A stretch of 5,074 bases of DNA from Phyllobacteriaceae bacterium (GTDB taxonomy: Bacteria > Pseudomonadota > Alphaproteobacteria > Rhizobiales > Ancalomicrobiaceae). The stretch is from contig JAAYVT010000555.1 of NCBI GenBank assembly GCA_012517025.1, positions 1 to 5,074 of the forward strand, in the 5' to 3' direction. A program made the translations under genes and the position numbers. The first letter of the stretch is position 1. Every line of letters begins with the position of its first letter. A model generated the notes under the pieces. That model was not told where the DNA came from. It worked only from the letters and a program-made list of their open reading frames with translations, and searched no databases. Shown here piece by piece: positions 1 through 4,647 of the stretch.

Positions 1-821
1 AACCGGAGATGGATCGCCGCCTGCGCGATCGCCGCAGTCTGCAGAACGACCTGGTGACGGCGCTCAAGCGCGGCGAGTTGTCGTTGCACTTCCAGCCGCA
101 GGCGCGGATCGACGGCGAGGTCTTCGGCTTCGAGGCCCTGCTGCGCTGGAACCACCCGACCCGCGGCTCGGTCTCGCCCGCGGTCTTCATTCCCCTCGCC
201 GAGGAGAGCAATCTCATCGTCGAAATCTCGGAATGGGTGCTGCGGGAAGCCTGCCGCGTCGCCGCCGCCTGGGATCGGCCGCTGACTGTGTCGGTCAATC
301 TTTCGCCGGTCCAGTTCCGCCACGGCGACCTGCCGATCCTGATCCAGCAGATCCTGTTGGAGACCGGGCTACCGCCGGAGCGGCTCGAGCTCGAGATCAC
401 CGAGGGCGTGCTGATCGGCGACTTCTCGCGGGTGGTGGGCATCCTGCGGCGCATCAAGGCGATGGGCATCAAGATCGCGATGGACGACTTCGGCACCGGC
501 TACTCGTCGTTGTCCTATCTGCAGTCGTTCCCCTTCGACAAGATCAAGATCGATCGCGGCTTCGTCGCCGGCATCGGCAGCAACGAACAGGCCACTGCGA
601 TCATCCGCGCGGTAATCGGCCTGTGTCACGGCCTGGATCTTCCGGTGATCGCCGAGGGCGTCGAGACCGAGGATCAGAGAGCCTTCCTCGAGCGGGAAGA
701 CTGCGGCGAGATCCAGGGCTTCCTGATCGGTCGCCCGCTGCCGATCGCCAACTACGCGGAGATGACCGATGCGGCCTCGCCCGTCGTCGAACCGGTGCCG
801 CGAGCAGTGCAAAGCCGGTGA
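1..821 (+). CDS. c-di-GMP phosphodiesterase, EAL domain (C-terminal part of a probable GGDEF-EAL protein; 5' end outside window)
   Basis: This is the C-terminal part of a cyclic-di-GMP phosphodiesterase, which hydrolyses c-di-GMP to pGpG and so lowers the signal that favours sessile life. Counting from the ATG at 9, the EAL domain spans about residues 12-250. It keeps the catalytic set: EALLRW (Glu42), NLSP (Asn97), ELEITE (Glu129 and Glu132), DDFGTGYSS (159-167), KIKID (Lys180), AEGVET (Glu216) and QGFLIGRPLP near 236. I therefore expect it to be active. The frame is open to the window edge, and codons before the ATG read Pro-Glu, giving the PEMDRRLRDRR linker usual between GGDEF and EAL domains. 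The ATG at 9 is therefore an internal methionine: GGAG abuts it with no spacer. A tail of about 20 residues follows the domain. A GGDEF half upstream is inferred, not seen. The gene converges on the hydrolase at 891. Confidence 0.93.
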   Translation, partial: PEMDRRLRDRRSLQNDLVTALKRGELSLHFQPQARIDGEVFGFEALLRWNHPTRGSVSPAVFIPLAEESNLIVEISEWVLREACRVAAAWDRPLTVSVNLSPVQFRHGDLPILIQQILLETGLPPERLELEITEGVLIGDFSRVVGILRRIKAMGIKIAMDDFGTGYSSLSYLQSFPFDKIKIDRGFVAGIGSNEQATAIIRAVIGLCHGLDLPVIAEGVETEDQRAFLEREDCGEIQGFLIGRPLPIANYAEMTDAASPVVEPVPRAVQSR

Positions 822-848
822 CGGTGACCCCCATCGGCGACGTCGGCG

Positions 849-916
849 CGGGCAAAGCCCGAACGCGGACGAGAGCCCCGTTCGGCGCCTTCACCGTGCC
901 GGCTTCTCGCCGAACG
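849..916. repeat. Inverted repeats at the convergent 3' ends of the EAL and hydrolase genes
   Basis: Two dyads lie where the convergent genes meet. CGGGC-AAA-GCCCG (849-861) is a short hairpin. CGTTCGGCG (879-887) pairs perfectly over nine bases with CGCCGAACG (908-916) across a 20-base loop that includes the hydrolase stop codon. CGAACG at 860-865 could compete for the 879 arm. Neither structure is followed by a T run on either strand, so termination by them is possible but unproven. Confidence 0.35.
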
Positions 917-1907
917 CACTGCCGGCATGGGCCTCGAGGAAAGCGACCGACCGGTCGAGCGCGAGGCGCCCGGCCTCGGTCGCGGCGAGCAGTTGATATT
1001 CGTGGTCGAGCGGCGGGCGACGATCGTCGGGGAAGAACAGGGTTTCGACTTCAGAGCCCCGCGCACGCAGGGCCGCAGCGAAGGCATACGACTGCGGTGC
1101 CAACGGATCGGCGTTGCCGACCGAGACGAAGGCCGGCGGAAAGCCGGCCGTGAGATGCGGCGTCACCGCCAAGGCGGCGACGCGCGGGTCGCGCGGATCC
1201 GGCGTACCGGCATAGGCCCAGATCACCGTCCGCATGAAGGCGCCGAACGGCCCCTCGAAGTTCAGGCTCGTCGCGTCGTAGGGACCGCAGTAGAGCACGA
1301 CGCCGCGCAGGGCGGCACGGGGAAAACCGGGATCGAGGCCCACTTGCCGCGCGTAGACGGGATCGGAGATCGCCAGCGCCGTCTGCGCCGCGATCTGCGC
1401 GCCGGCGGAATCGCCGGCGAGGAAGATCCGATCGGGGTCGATGCCGTAGCGACCGGCCTCGGCGCGGACATGAGCGAGCGCCGCGCTCGTCTGCCGCAGT
1501 GGCGTCGGAAACCGCGCCTCCGGCGCCGTGGTGTAGTCGACGGCGACGGTGACGAAGCCGCGCGCGGCGAGGATCCGCAGATAGCCGTCGAGATCCTTGC
1601 GCGAGCCGGAGACGAAGCCGCCGCCGTGCACCCAAACCACGGCCGGCAACGGTATCTTCGCAGCGGCGGGCGCGTAGACGTCGAGGACCGCGTCGGGATC
1701 GCCCGGCGCGTAGGAGATGCCGTGACGTGCGATCCCGTCGGTCGGCACCAGCCCGGCGACAGACGCCGAGGCTGCCGCCGCCCCGGCGTCGAAGGAATGG
1801 CGGATCAGCCAAACCGCCGGCCACGGACTGAGCTGAAACGCCGTATAGGCCGCCGCCGCAAGGACCGCCAACCCGGCGACGACGGCGAGTGAGAGCTTCT
1901 TCCACAT
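891..1907 (-). CDS. Alpha/beta hydrolase, HSL/family IV esterase type, N-terminally membrane-anchored
   Basis: A 338-residue serine hydrolase of the hormone-sensitive-lipase-like esterase group, likely cleaving a carboxylic ester; the substrate is unknown. Residues 1-4 (MWKK) are basic and 5-26 form one hydrophobic segment, an uncleaved anchor or signal peptide, so the catalytic domain probably faces the periplasm. HGGGF (94-98) is the family IV oxyanion-hole motif. GDSAG (165-169) carries the nucleophile Ser167. Asp267 in GNADPLAP and His302 in LDHEYQ complete a plausible triad. The length suits the family. The ATG at 1907 is supported by GAGGAG seven bases upstream and by the N-terminal anchor starting there. 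It is transcribed alone, convergent with the EAL gene and with no same-strand neighbour close upstream. I saw no convincing promoter. A carbamoyl-ester or lactone substrate cannot be excluded. Confidence 0.92.
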   Translation of the reverse strand: MWKKLSLAVVAGLAVLAAAAYTAFQLSPWPAVWLIRHSFDAGAAAASASVAGLVPTDGIARHGISYAPGDPDAVLDVYAPAAAKIPLPAVVWVHGGGFVSGSRKDLDGYLRILAARGFVTVAVDYTTAPEARFPTPLRQTSAALAHVRAEAGRYGIDPDRIFLAGDSAGAQIAAQTALAISDPVYARQVGLDPGFPRAALRGVVLYCGPYDATSLNFEGPFGAFMRTVIWAYAGTPDPRDPRVAALAVTPHLTAGFPPAFVSVGNADPLAPQSYAFAAALRARGSEVETLFFPDDRRPPLDHEYQLLAATEAGRLALDRSVAFLEAHAGSAFGEKPAR

Positions 1908-1914
1908 GCCGGAT

Positions 1915-1920
1915 CTCCTC
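1915..1920 (-). promoter_or_regulatory. Ribosome-binding site of the alpha/beta hydrolase
   Basis: On the minus strand GAGGAG lies seven bases before the ATG at 1907. It is a near-consensus Shine-Dalgarno sequence and fixes the hydrolase start. Confidence 0.8.
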
Positions 1921-2052
1921 GGCCACGGCGATCGTCGGTCCGCCGCGATCGTAGTGGACGTCCGGTTCCGCCGTCACGCACGATCGATCGTCTCGTCGCT
2001 CCCGGCCTTCTCCTTCTCATGCGCGCGACAGCCGATCGACGCACGCAGCATC

Positions 2053-2070
2053 GGAATGTGTGTGCATTCC
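2053..2070. repeat. 18-base imperfect-centre dyad upstream of the hydrolase
   Basis: GGAATG and CATTCC form a six-base inverted repeat around TGTGTG, about 145 bases upstream of the hydrolase start. Its size suits a dimeric repressor site, but one copy with six-base arms can arise by chance. Confidence 0.25.
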
Positions 2071-2174
2071 CGGCTTTGCCTCGACGGCAGAAGGTCCCCA
2101 CCGACTGACGCCAACCACCTCTCGCCCACCTCGGATCCGATCGGCGAAAACTCCGGCGACGACTGGATCGTCGA

Positions 2175-2206
2175 TTGACATAAGTGCATGTTTTAAAACA
2201 TTTTAT
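2175..2206 (+). promoter_or_regulatory. AT-rich patch with TTGACA box and a perfect 14-base palindrome
   Basis: TTGACA (2175-2180) is an exact sigma-70 -35 box. The best -10 matches are weak: CATTTT at 18-base spacing and TTTTAT at 20. Within the would-be promoter lies the perfect palindrome ATGTTTTAAAACAT (2188-2201), placed where a repressor dimer could block polymerase. The patch stands out from its GC-rich surroundings. The only downstream plus-strand coding candidate is the broken stretch from 2230, so this may be the surviving promoter-operator of a decayed gene. Confidence 0.3.
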
Positions 2207-2229
2207 TTCGGCGACAAAAACGGCGGAGA

Positions 2230-2478
2230 ATGATTGTACCCCATCTCTTCGAACGCCTCGTTCCCGAGGACGCCAAACATGTACCGACCGACCTCGCGAC
2301 CGATTTCATCGGCAAATCCGCCATCTCGCCGCTCCCCTGCACCCGGTTCTGCATATCAGCGTCGGCGACTTCGTCCGCTCGACGAACTGCCGATATTCGA
2401 GCCCGATCGAGGGACACAACACCCGTCCCGTCGACATCGAACGGTGGCTGAGCGGAAACCATTCGGCCGACCCCGGAA
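2230..2478 (+). pseudogene. Possible frameshifted remnant of an unrecognised gene
   Basis: I do not recognise this protein. From the ATG at 2230, about 40 codons (MIVPHLFERLVPEDAK onward) end in G or C about 75% of the time. From about 2348, good codon use moves to another plus frame (LHISVGDFVRSTN onward), with about 80% G/C-ending codons over 46 codons, running toward the regulator's stop at 2479. One lost base (or two gained) near 2345 would join the two halves. Both percentages are hand counts. The ATG has GGAG only one base away, too close for a good ribosome-binding site. The TTGACA-bearing AT-rich patch lies just upstream. Alternatives are chance codon bias in GC-rich DNA, or simple spacer. 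The minus-strand reading of 2193-2462 has less coding-like third positions. Confidence 0.25.
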
Positions 2479-3309
2479 TCATCCGCTCCTCGATGTCTCC
2501 CGCGAGAGCGATCCGATCCGCTCGGCGTCCTCGGGCGTCGCCGGGTTGTAGACGATCATGGCGAGGTCAGTCCGGCCGTCGACCAAGAAGGCCGAATATT
2601 CGAAGGCGAGCGGGCCGAGAACCGGGTGGCGAATGTGCTTCACCGCCTCGCCGTGCTGCCCGCGCACGTCGTTCTCCGCCCACATCGCCGCGAAGTCGGG
2701 ACTGAGCCGGCAAAGTTCCGCCACGAAGGGCTCGATTTCGGCGGCGGCCCCCGATCGCACCGCGTCCACCCGAAAGGCGTCGAGTGCGAAACGCGCCACG
2801 CCCTCCCAGTCGTATTGCGCGGCGCGGGCGCTCGGATCGAGGAAGAGGTAACGCAGGATGTTGCGCCGCTCCGGCGGCAGCGATCCGTAGTCGACCAGCA
2901 TCACACGCGCCGCCCGGTTCCAGGCGACGACGTCCCACACCGCCGTGCGGATCAGGGCCGGGGTGGGGTCGAGCGCATCGAGTACCCGCTGCAGCCGCGG
3001 CGTGACACCGTCGCTCTTGCGATAGCGGACCTCCGGCGGGTGGCCGAGACCGAGCAGGAAGAGGTGGTCGCGCTCGATCTCGGTGAGCATCAGCGCGCGG
3101 GCGATCCGCTCGAGCACGTCGGCGGAGGGCGCGCCTCCCCTCCCCTGCTCCAGCCACGTATACCAGGTCGGGCTGATGTTCGCCCGTTGCGCCACCTCTT
3201 CCCGACGCAGACCCGGCGTCCGGCGGCGTTCTGCCGGAAAACCGAAAGCGGCCGAATCCAACCTCATGCGCCGATCCCGCAGATAGGTTCCGAGCGGATT
3301 GTCGGTCAT
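2479..3309 (-). CDS. XRE-family transcriptional regulator with C-terminal MmyB-like ligand-binding domain
   Basis: A 276-residue DNA-binding regulator. Residues 5-85 hold an XRE-type helix-turn-helix, with the family signature TPGLRREEVAQRANIS (31-46) followed by WYTWLEQGR (49-57). Residues about 105-265 form the MmyB-like (PAS-like) domain, with WDVVAWNRAA (125-134), the NILRYLFLDP segment (150-159) and the end motif DLAMIVYNPATPED. Such domains are thought to bind a small hydrophobic ligand. I chose the ATG at 3309 (MTDNPLGTYL) because family members begin just before the LGxYLRxRR helix. An in-frame ATG at 3414 adds 35 residues with no family resemblance, would span the divergent promoter region and would nearly abut the SDR start at 3417. 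The Shine-Dalgarno before 3309 is weak. It is divergent from the SDR, the usual arrangement for a regulator controlling its neighbour. Confidence 0.93.
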   Translation of the reverse strand: MTDNPLGTYLRDRRMRLDSAAFGFPAERRRTPGLRREEVAQRANISPTWYTWLEQGRGGAPSADVLERIARALMLTEIERDHLFLLGLGHPPEVRYRKSDGVTPRLQRVLDALDPTPALIRTAVWDVVAWNRAARVMLVDYGSLPPERRNILRYLFLDPSARAAQYDWEGVARFALDAFRVDAVRSGAAAEIEPFVAELCRLSPDFAAMWAENDVRGQHGEAVKHIRHPVLGPLAFEYSAFLVDGRTDLAMIVYNPATPEDAERIGSLSRETSRSG

Positions 3310-3334
3310 GAGGGAGGCCCCGTCCTGTTGGCTT

Positions 3335-3350
3335 TCATAATGGGATATGA
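3335..3350. promoter_or_regulatory. Dyad TCATA-N6-TATGA overlapping the candidate promoters
   Basis: A five-base inverted repeat with a six-base centre covers the -10-like boxes of both directions, so a bound protein would affect both genes. It is immediately followed by the palindrome TGATCA (3348-3353). Confidence 0.3.
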
Positions 3351-3361
3351 TCACGACTTTT

Positions 3362-3378
3362 ACAGGATAAACTCCTGG
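3362..3378. promoter_or_regulatory. Candidate operator: CAGGA-N5-TCCTG dyad
   Basis: CAGGA (3363-3367) and TCCTG (3373-3377) form a perfect inverted repeat centred on 3370. Further half-sites of the same pentamer occur at 3323-3327 (TCCTG) and 3402-3406 (CAGGA). Four copies within 85 bases of a regulator/target spacer make this the best candidate binding site for the MmyB-like protein. The binding is inferred. Confidence 0.4.
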
Positions 3379-3409
3379 CACAGCTTCGTCTCCTCTGAAA
3401 CCAGGAGAC
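3372..3409 (+). promoter_or_regulatory. Leader inverted repeats that could mask the SDR ribosome-binding site
   Basis: The SDR Shine-Dalgarno AGGAG (3403-3407, nine bases before the ATG at 3417) can pair two ways. GTCTCCT (3388-3394) pairs with AGGAGAC (3403-3409) as a seven-base stem with an eight-base loop. CTCCTGG (3372-3378) pairs with CCAGGAG (3401-3407) as a seven-base stem with a 22-base loop. The two cannot form together. If transcription starts upstream of 3372, translation could be damped by either. Confidence 0.35.
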
Positions 3410-3416
3410 TTCATCC

Positions 3417-4307
3417 ATGCGTGTCTTCGTCACCGGCGCGACCGGAAACATCGGAGCGAAGGTCGTCGACGAGTTGATCGCCGCCGGCCATCGGGTGATC
3501 GGCCTCTGCCGCTCGGACGACAAGGCGGCGGCGCTCGCCGCCCGCGGTGCCGAGGTCCATCGCGGCTCGATCCGCGACCCGAACGGCCTGCGGGAGGCGA
3601 TCGAGCGTTCCGACGGCGTCGTCCATCTCGCCTTCGACCACGACTTCTCGCGCGTCGCCGAGAACTGCGAGACCGATCGCCGGGTGATCGCGGCGCTGGG
3701 GGCGATGCTCGCCGGCTCCGATCGGCCGCTGATCGTCACCTCGGGCACGCCCATCGCCAACACCGTTCCGGGCCGTCCGGCGCTCGAGGACAACCCGATC
3801 GTCGGTTCGGACCACAATCCCCGCGCCGCATCGGAGGAGGCCGCGGCCGCTCTCGCCGGCGTCAACGTCTCGGTGGTGCGGCTGCCACAAGTCCACGACA
3901 CGATCTCGCAGGGACTGATCACGCCGATGATCGCGATGTTCCGCGAAAACGGCGTCTGCGCCCAGATCGGTGACGGAAGCAATCGCTGGCCTGCCACCCA
4001 TGTTCTCGACGTCGCTCGTCTCTACCGGCTGGCGCTCGAAAAGGCCGCGCCGAACGCGAAGTATCATGCCGTCGCGGAGGAGGGCATCGCCATGCGCGAG
4101 ATCGTCGAGGCCATCGCCCGGCGCCTGGATCTCCCGGTTCGATCGATCTCCCCAGAAGAGGCTCCGGCTTGTTTCGGCTGGCTTGCGATGTTCGCCGGCC
4201 ACGACATGCCGGCGTTGAGCGAACAGACCCGCGAGCGGTTGGGATGGCGGCCGACCGGCCCCGGATTGATCGCCGATCTAGCGAGCCTGACCGTTTCCGG
4301 AGGCTGA
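3417..4307 (+). CDS. Atypical short-chain dehydrogenase/reductase (SDR family oxidoreductase, NAD(P)-binding)
   Basis: A 296-residue Rossmann-fold protein likely binding NAD(P). The dinucleotide motif TGATGNIG (6-13) starts the first beta-alpha unit. TSGTP (108-112) matches the SDR strand carrying the catalytic serine (Ser109). The second half has the segments PRAASEEAA (135-143), VRLPQVHD (154-161), IGDGSNRWPATHVLDVARL (184-202), YHAVAEEGI (216-224) and EEAPACFGWLAMF (247-259), a pattern I recognise from the atypical 'SDR family oxidoreductase' group often annotated as NAD-dependent epimerase. The usual YxxxK pair is absent: the only tyrosines are 203 and 216, and neither has a lysine four residues on. 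The substrate is unknown. The start has AGGAG nine bases upstream. It is divergent from the MmyB-like regulator, its probable controller, and ends in a strong terminator, so it is probably transcribed alone. Confidence 0.93.
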   Translation: MRVFVTGATGNIGAKVVDELIAAGHRVIGLCRSDDKAAALAARGAEVHRGSIRDPNGLREAIERSDGVVHLAFDHDFSRVAENCETDRRVIAALGAMLAGSDRPLIVTSGTPIANTVPGRPALEDNPIVGSDHNPRAASEEAAAALAGVNVSVVRLPQVHDTISQGLITPMIAMFRENGVCAQIGDGSNRWPATHVLDVARLYRLALEKAAPNAKYHAVAEEGIAMREIVEAIARRLDLPVRSISPEEAPACFGWLAMFAGHDMPALSEQTRERLGWRPTGPGLIADLASLTVSGG

Positions 4308-4315
4308 CGCCGACA

Positions 4316-4360
4316 GGGTGCGAAGCCGAGCTGCGCGCCAACTCGGCTTCGCACCCATTT
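4316..4360 (+). terminator. Rho-independent terminator of the SDR gene
   Basis: GGGTGCGAAGCCGAG (4316-4330) pairs perfectly over 15 bases with 4342-4356 around an 11-base loop and is followed by ATTT. The stem starts nine bases after the SDR stop. The T run is short, but the stem is long and GC-rich. On the minus strand no T run follows, so it probably serves the SDR only. Confidence 0.75.
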
Positions 4361-4463
4361 CGAGGAGGCATACCGAGCCGGCCGGATGACGTTCACACGA
4401 CGCCCCCTAGCCGCGTCCGACATCAGCGCCGCCGGCCGTTCGTCTCGCCAGCGACAGGAGGGC

Positions 4464-4494
4464 CGGTCGACGGATACTCCGGCTTCGTCGACCG
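4464..4494 (-). repeat. Nine-base-pair hairpin just downstream of the TraA-RepC chimera
   Basis: CGGTCGACG (4464-4472) pairs perfectly with CGTCGACCG (4486-4494) around a 13-base loop. Read on the minus strand it lies six bases after the chimera's stop codon, where a terminator would be, but no T run follows. It may be a weak or Rho-assisted terminator left over from the repC 3' end. Confidence 0.4.
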
Positions 4495-4500
4495 TATTCA

Positions 4501-4647
4501 TCACGCCCTCGCCTTCTCGTGCTTCCTGCTGCCGATCAGCGCCATCAGCATCGGGCCGAGGCTGAAACCGCCCTCCTCCGCCTTGCGGGTGAGGCTGCGC
4601 AGGTAACCACCGGCCGATGCGATCATCGCGTGCCATTGCAGTATCGC
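4501..4647 (-). pseudogene. repC: repC remnant (C-terminal 48 residues and native stop)
   Basis: Residues 114-161 of the chimera follow the RepC end pattern: AILQ, then AGGYLRSLTRKAEEG and FSLGPMLMAL, then a basic tail. In RepC the residue after AILQ is usually arginine; here it is tryptophan. RepC binds the repABC origin and starts plasmid replication. The N-terminal winged-helix DNA-binding part is absent, so this piece cannot initiate replication. Confidence 0.68.

Larger units (their letters stand above)
1908..2478. other. 571-base stretch without a secure gene
   Basis: This lies between the start of the hydrolase and the end of the MmyB-like regulator. It holds the hydrolase Shine-Dalgarno site, a perfect palindrome ACGATCGATCGT (1980-1991), the dyad GGAATG-TGTGTG-CATTCC (2053-2070), an AT-rich patch (2175-2220) and a coding-like but frame-broken stretch (about 2230-2478). 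I recognise no protein family in any of the six frames, and no tRNA or known structured RNA is apparent. No clear promoter for the hydrolase was found in its left half. Confidence 0.6.
3310..3416. promoter_or_regulatory. Shared control region of the divergent MmyB-like regulator and SDR
   Basis: This 107-base spacer is AT-richer than the genes beside it. On the minus strand TGTAAA and CATTAT, 16 bases apart (3359-3364 and 3337-3342), are a weak sigma-70-like pair. They would start the regulator transcript about 20 bases before the ATG at 3309. On the plus strand TATGAT (3346-3351) is a -10-like box for the SDR, but no good -35 accompanies it. The spacer also holds the dyads listed separately. 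Confidence 0.45.

Noticed and set aside
233..1153. Long plus-strand open frame across the EAL 3' end and the hydrolase
   Set aside because: Arg/Ala/Gly-rich shadow translation. It overlaps two genes with intact catalytic motifs and has no family pattern.
927..1892. Long plus-strand frame antisense to the hydrolase
   Set aside because: Mirror of the hydrolase codon bias. It has no motif, and the hydrolase on the other strand has a complete triad and ribosome-binding site.
2193..2462. Minus-strand 89-codon frame in the spacer
   Set aside because: Its third codon positions are less GC-rich than in real genes here, it starts without a good ribosome-binding site, and I recognise nothing in it.
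3310..3414. 35-residue N-terminal extension of the MmyB-like regulator from the ATG at 3414
   Set aside because: It would cover the divergent promoter region and has no resemblance to the family, whose members begin close to the LGxYLRxRR helix.
2626..3477. Long plus-strand frame antisense to the regulator and running into the SDR
   Set aside because: Shadow of the regulator. It would overlap the SDR start and shows no domain.
3411..4202. Long minus-strand frame antisense to the SDR
   Set aside because: Low-complexity acidic/basic shadow with no recognisable domain. The plus-strand SDR is unambiguous.
4308..4500. Possible insertion-sequence or attachment-site remnant beside the plasmid scar
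   Set aside because: The only inverted repeats are the SDR terminator and the 4464-4494 hairpin. There is no transposase fragment, flanking duplication or tRNA end.
4064..4501. Minus-strand reading frame starting with an ATG that overlaps the chimera's stop (TGATG), beginning MNTVDEAG
   Set aside because: The overlap looks like translational coupling, but the frame runs through the SDR terminator into the SDR antisense strand and has no family pattern.
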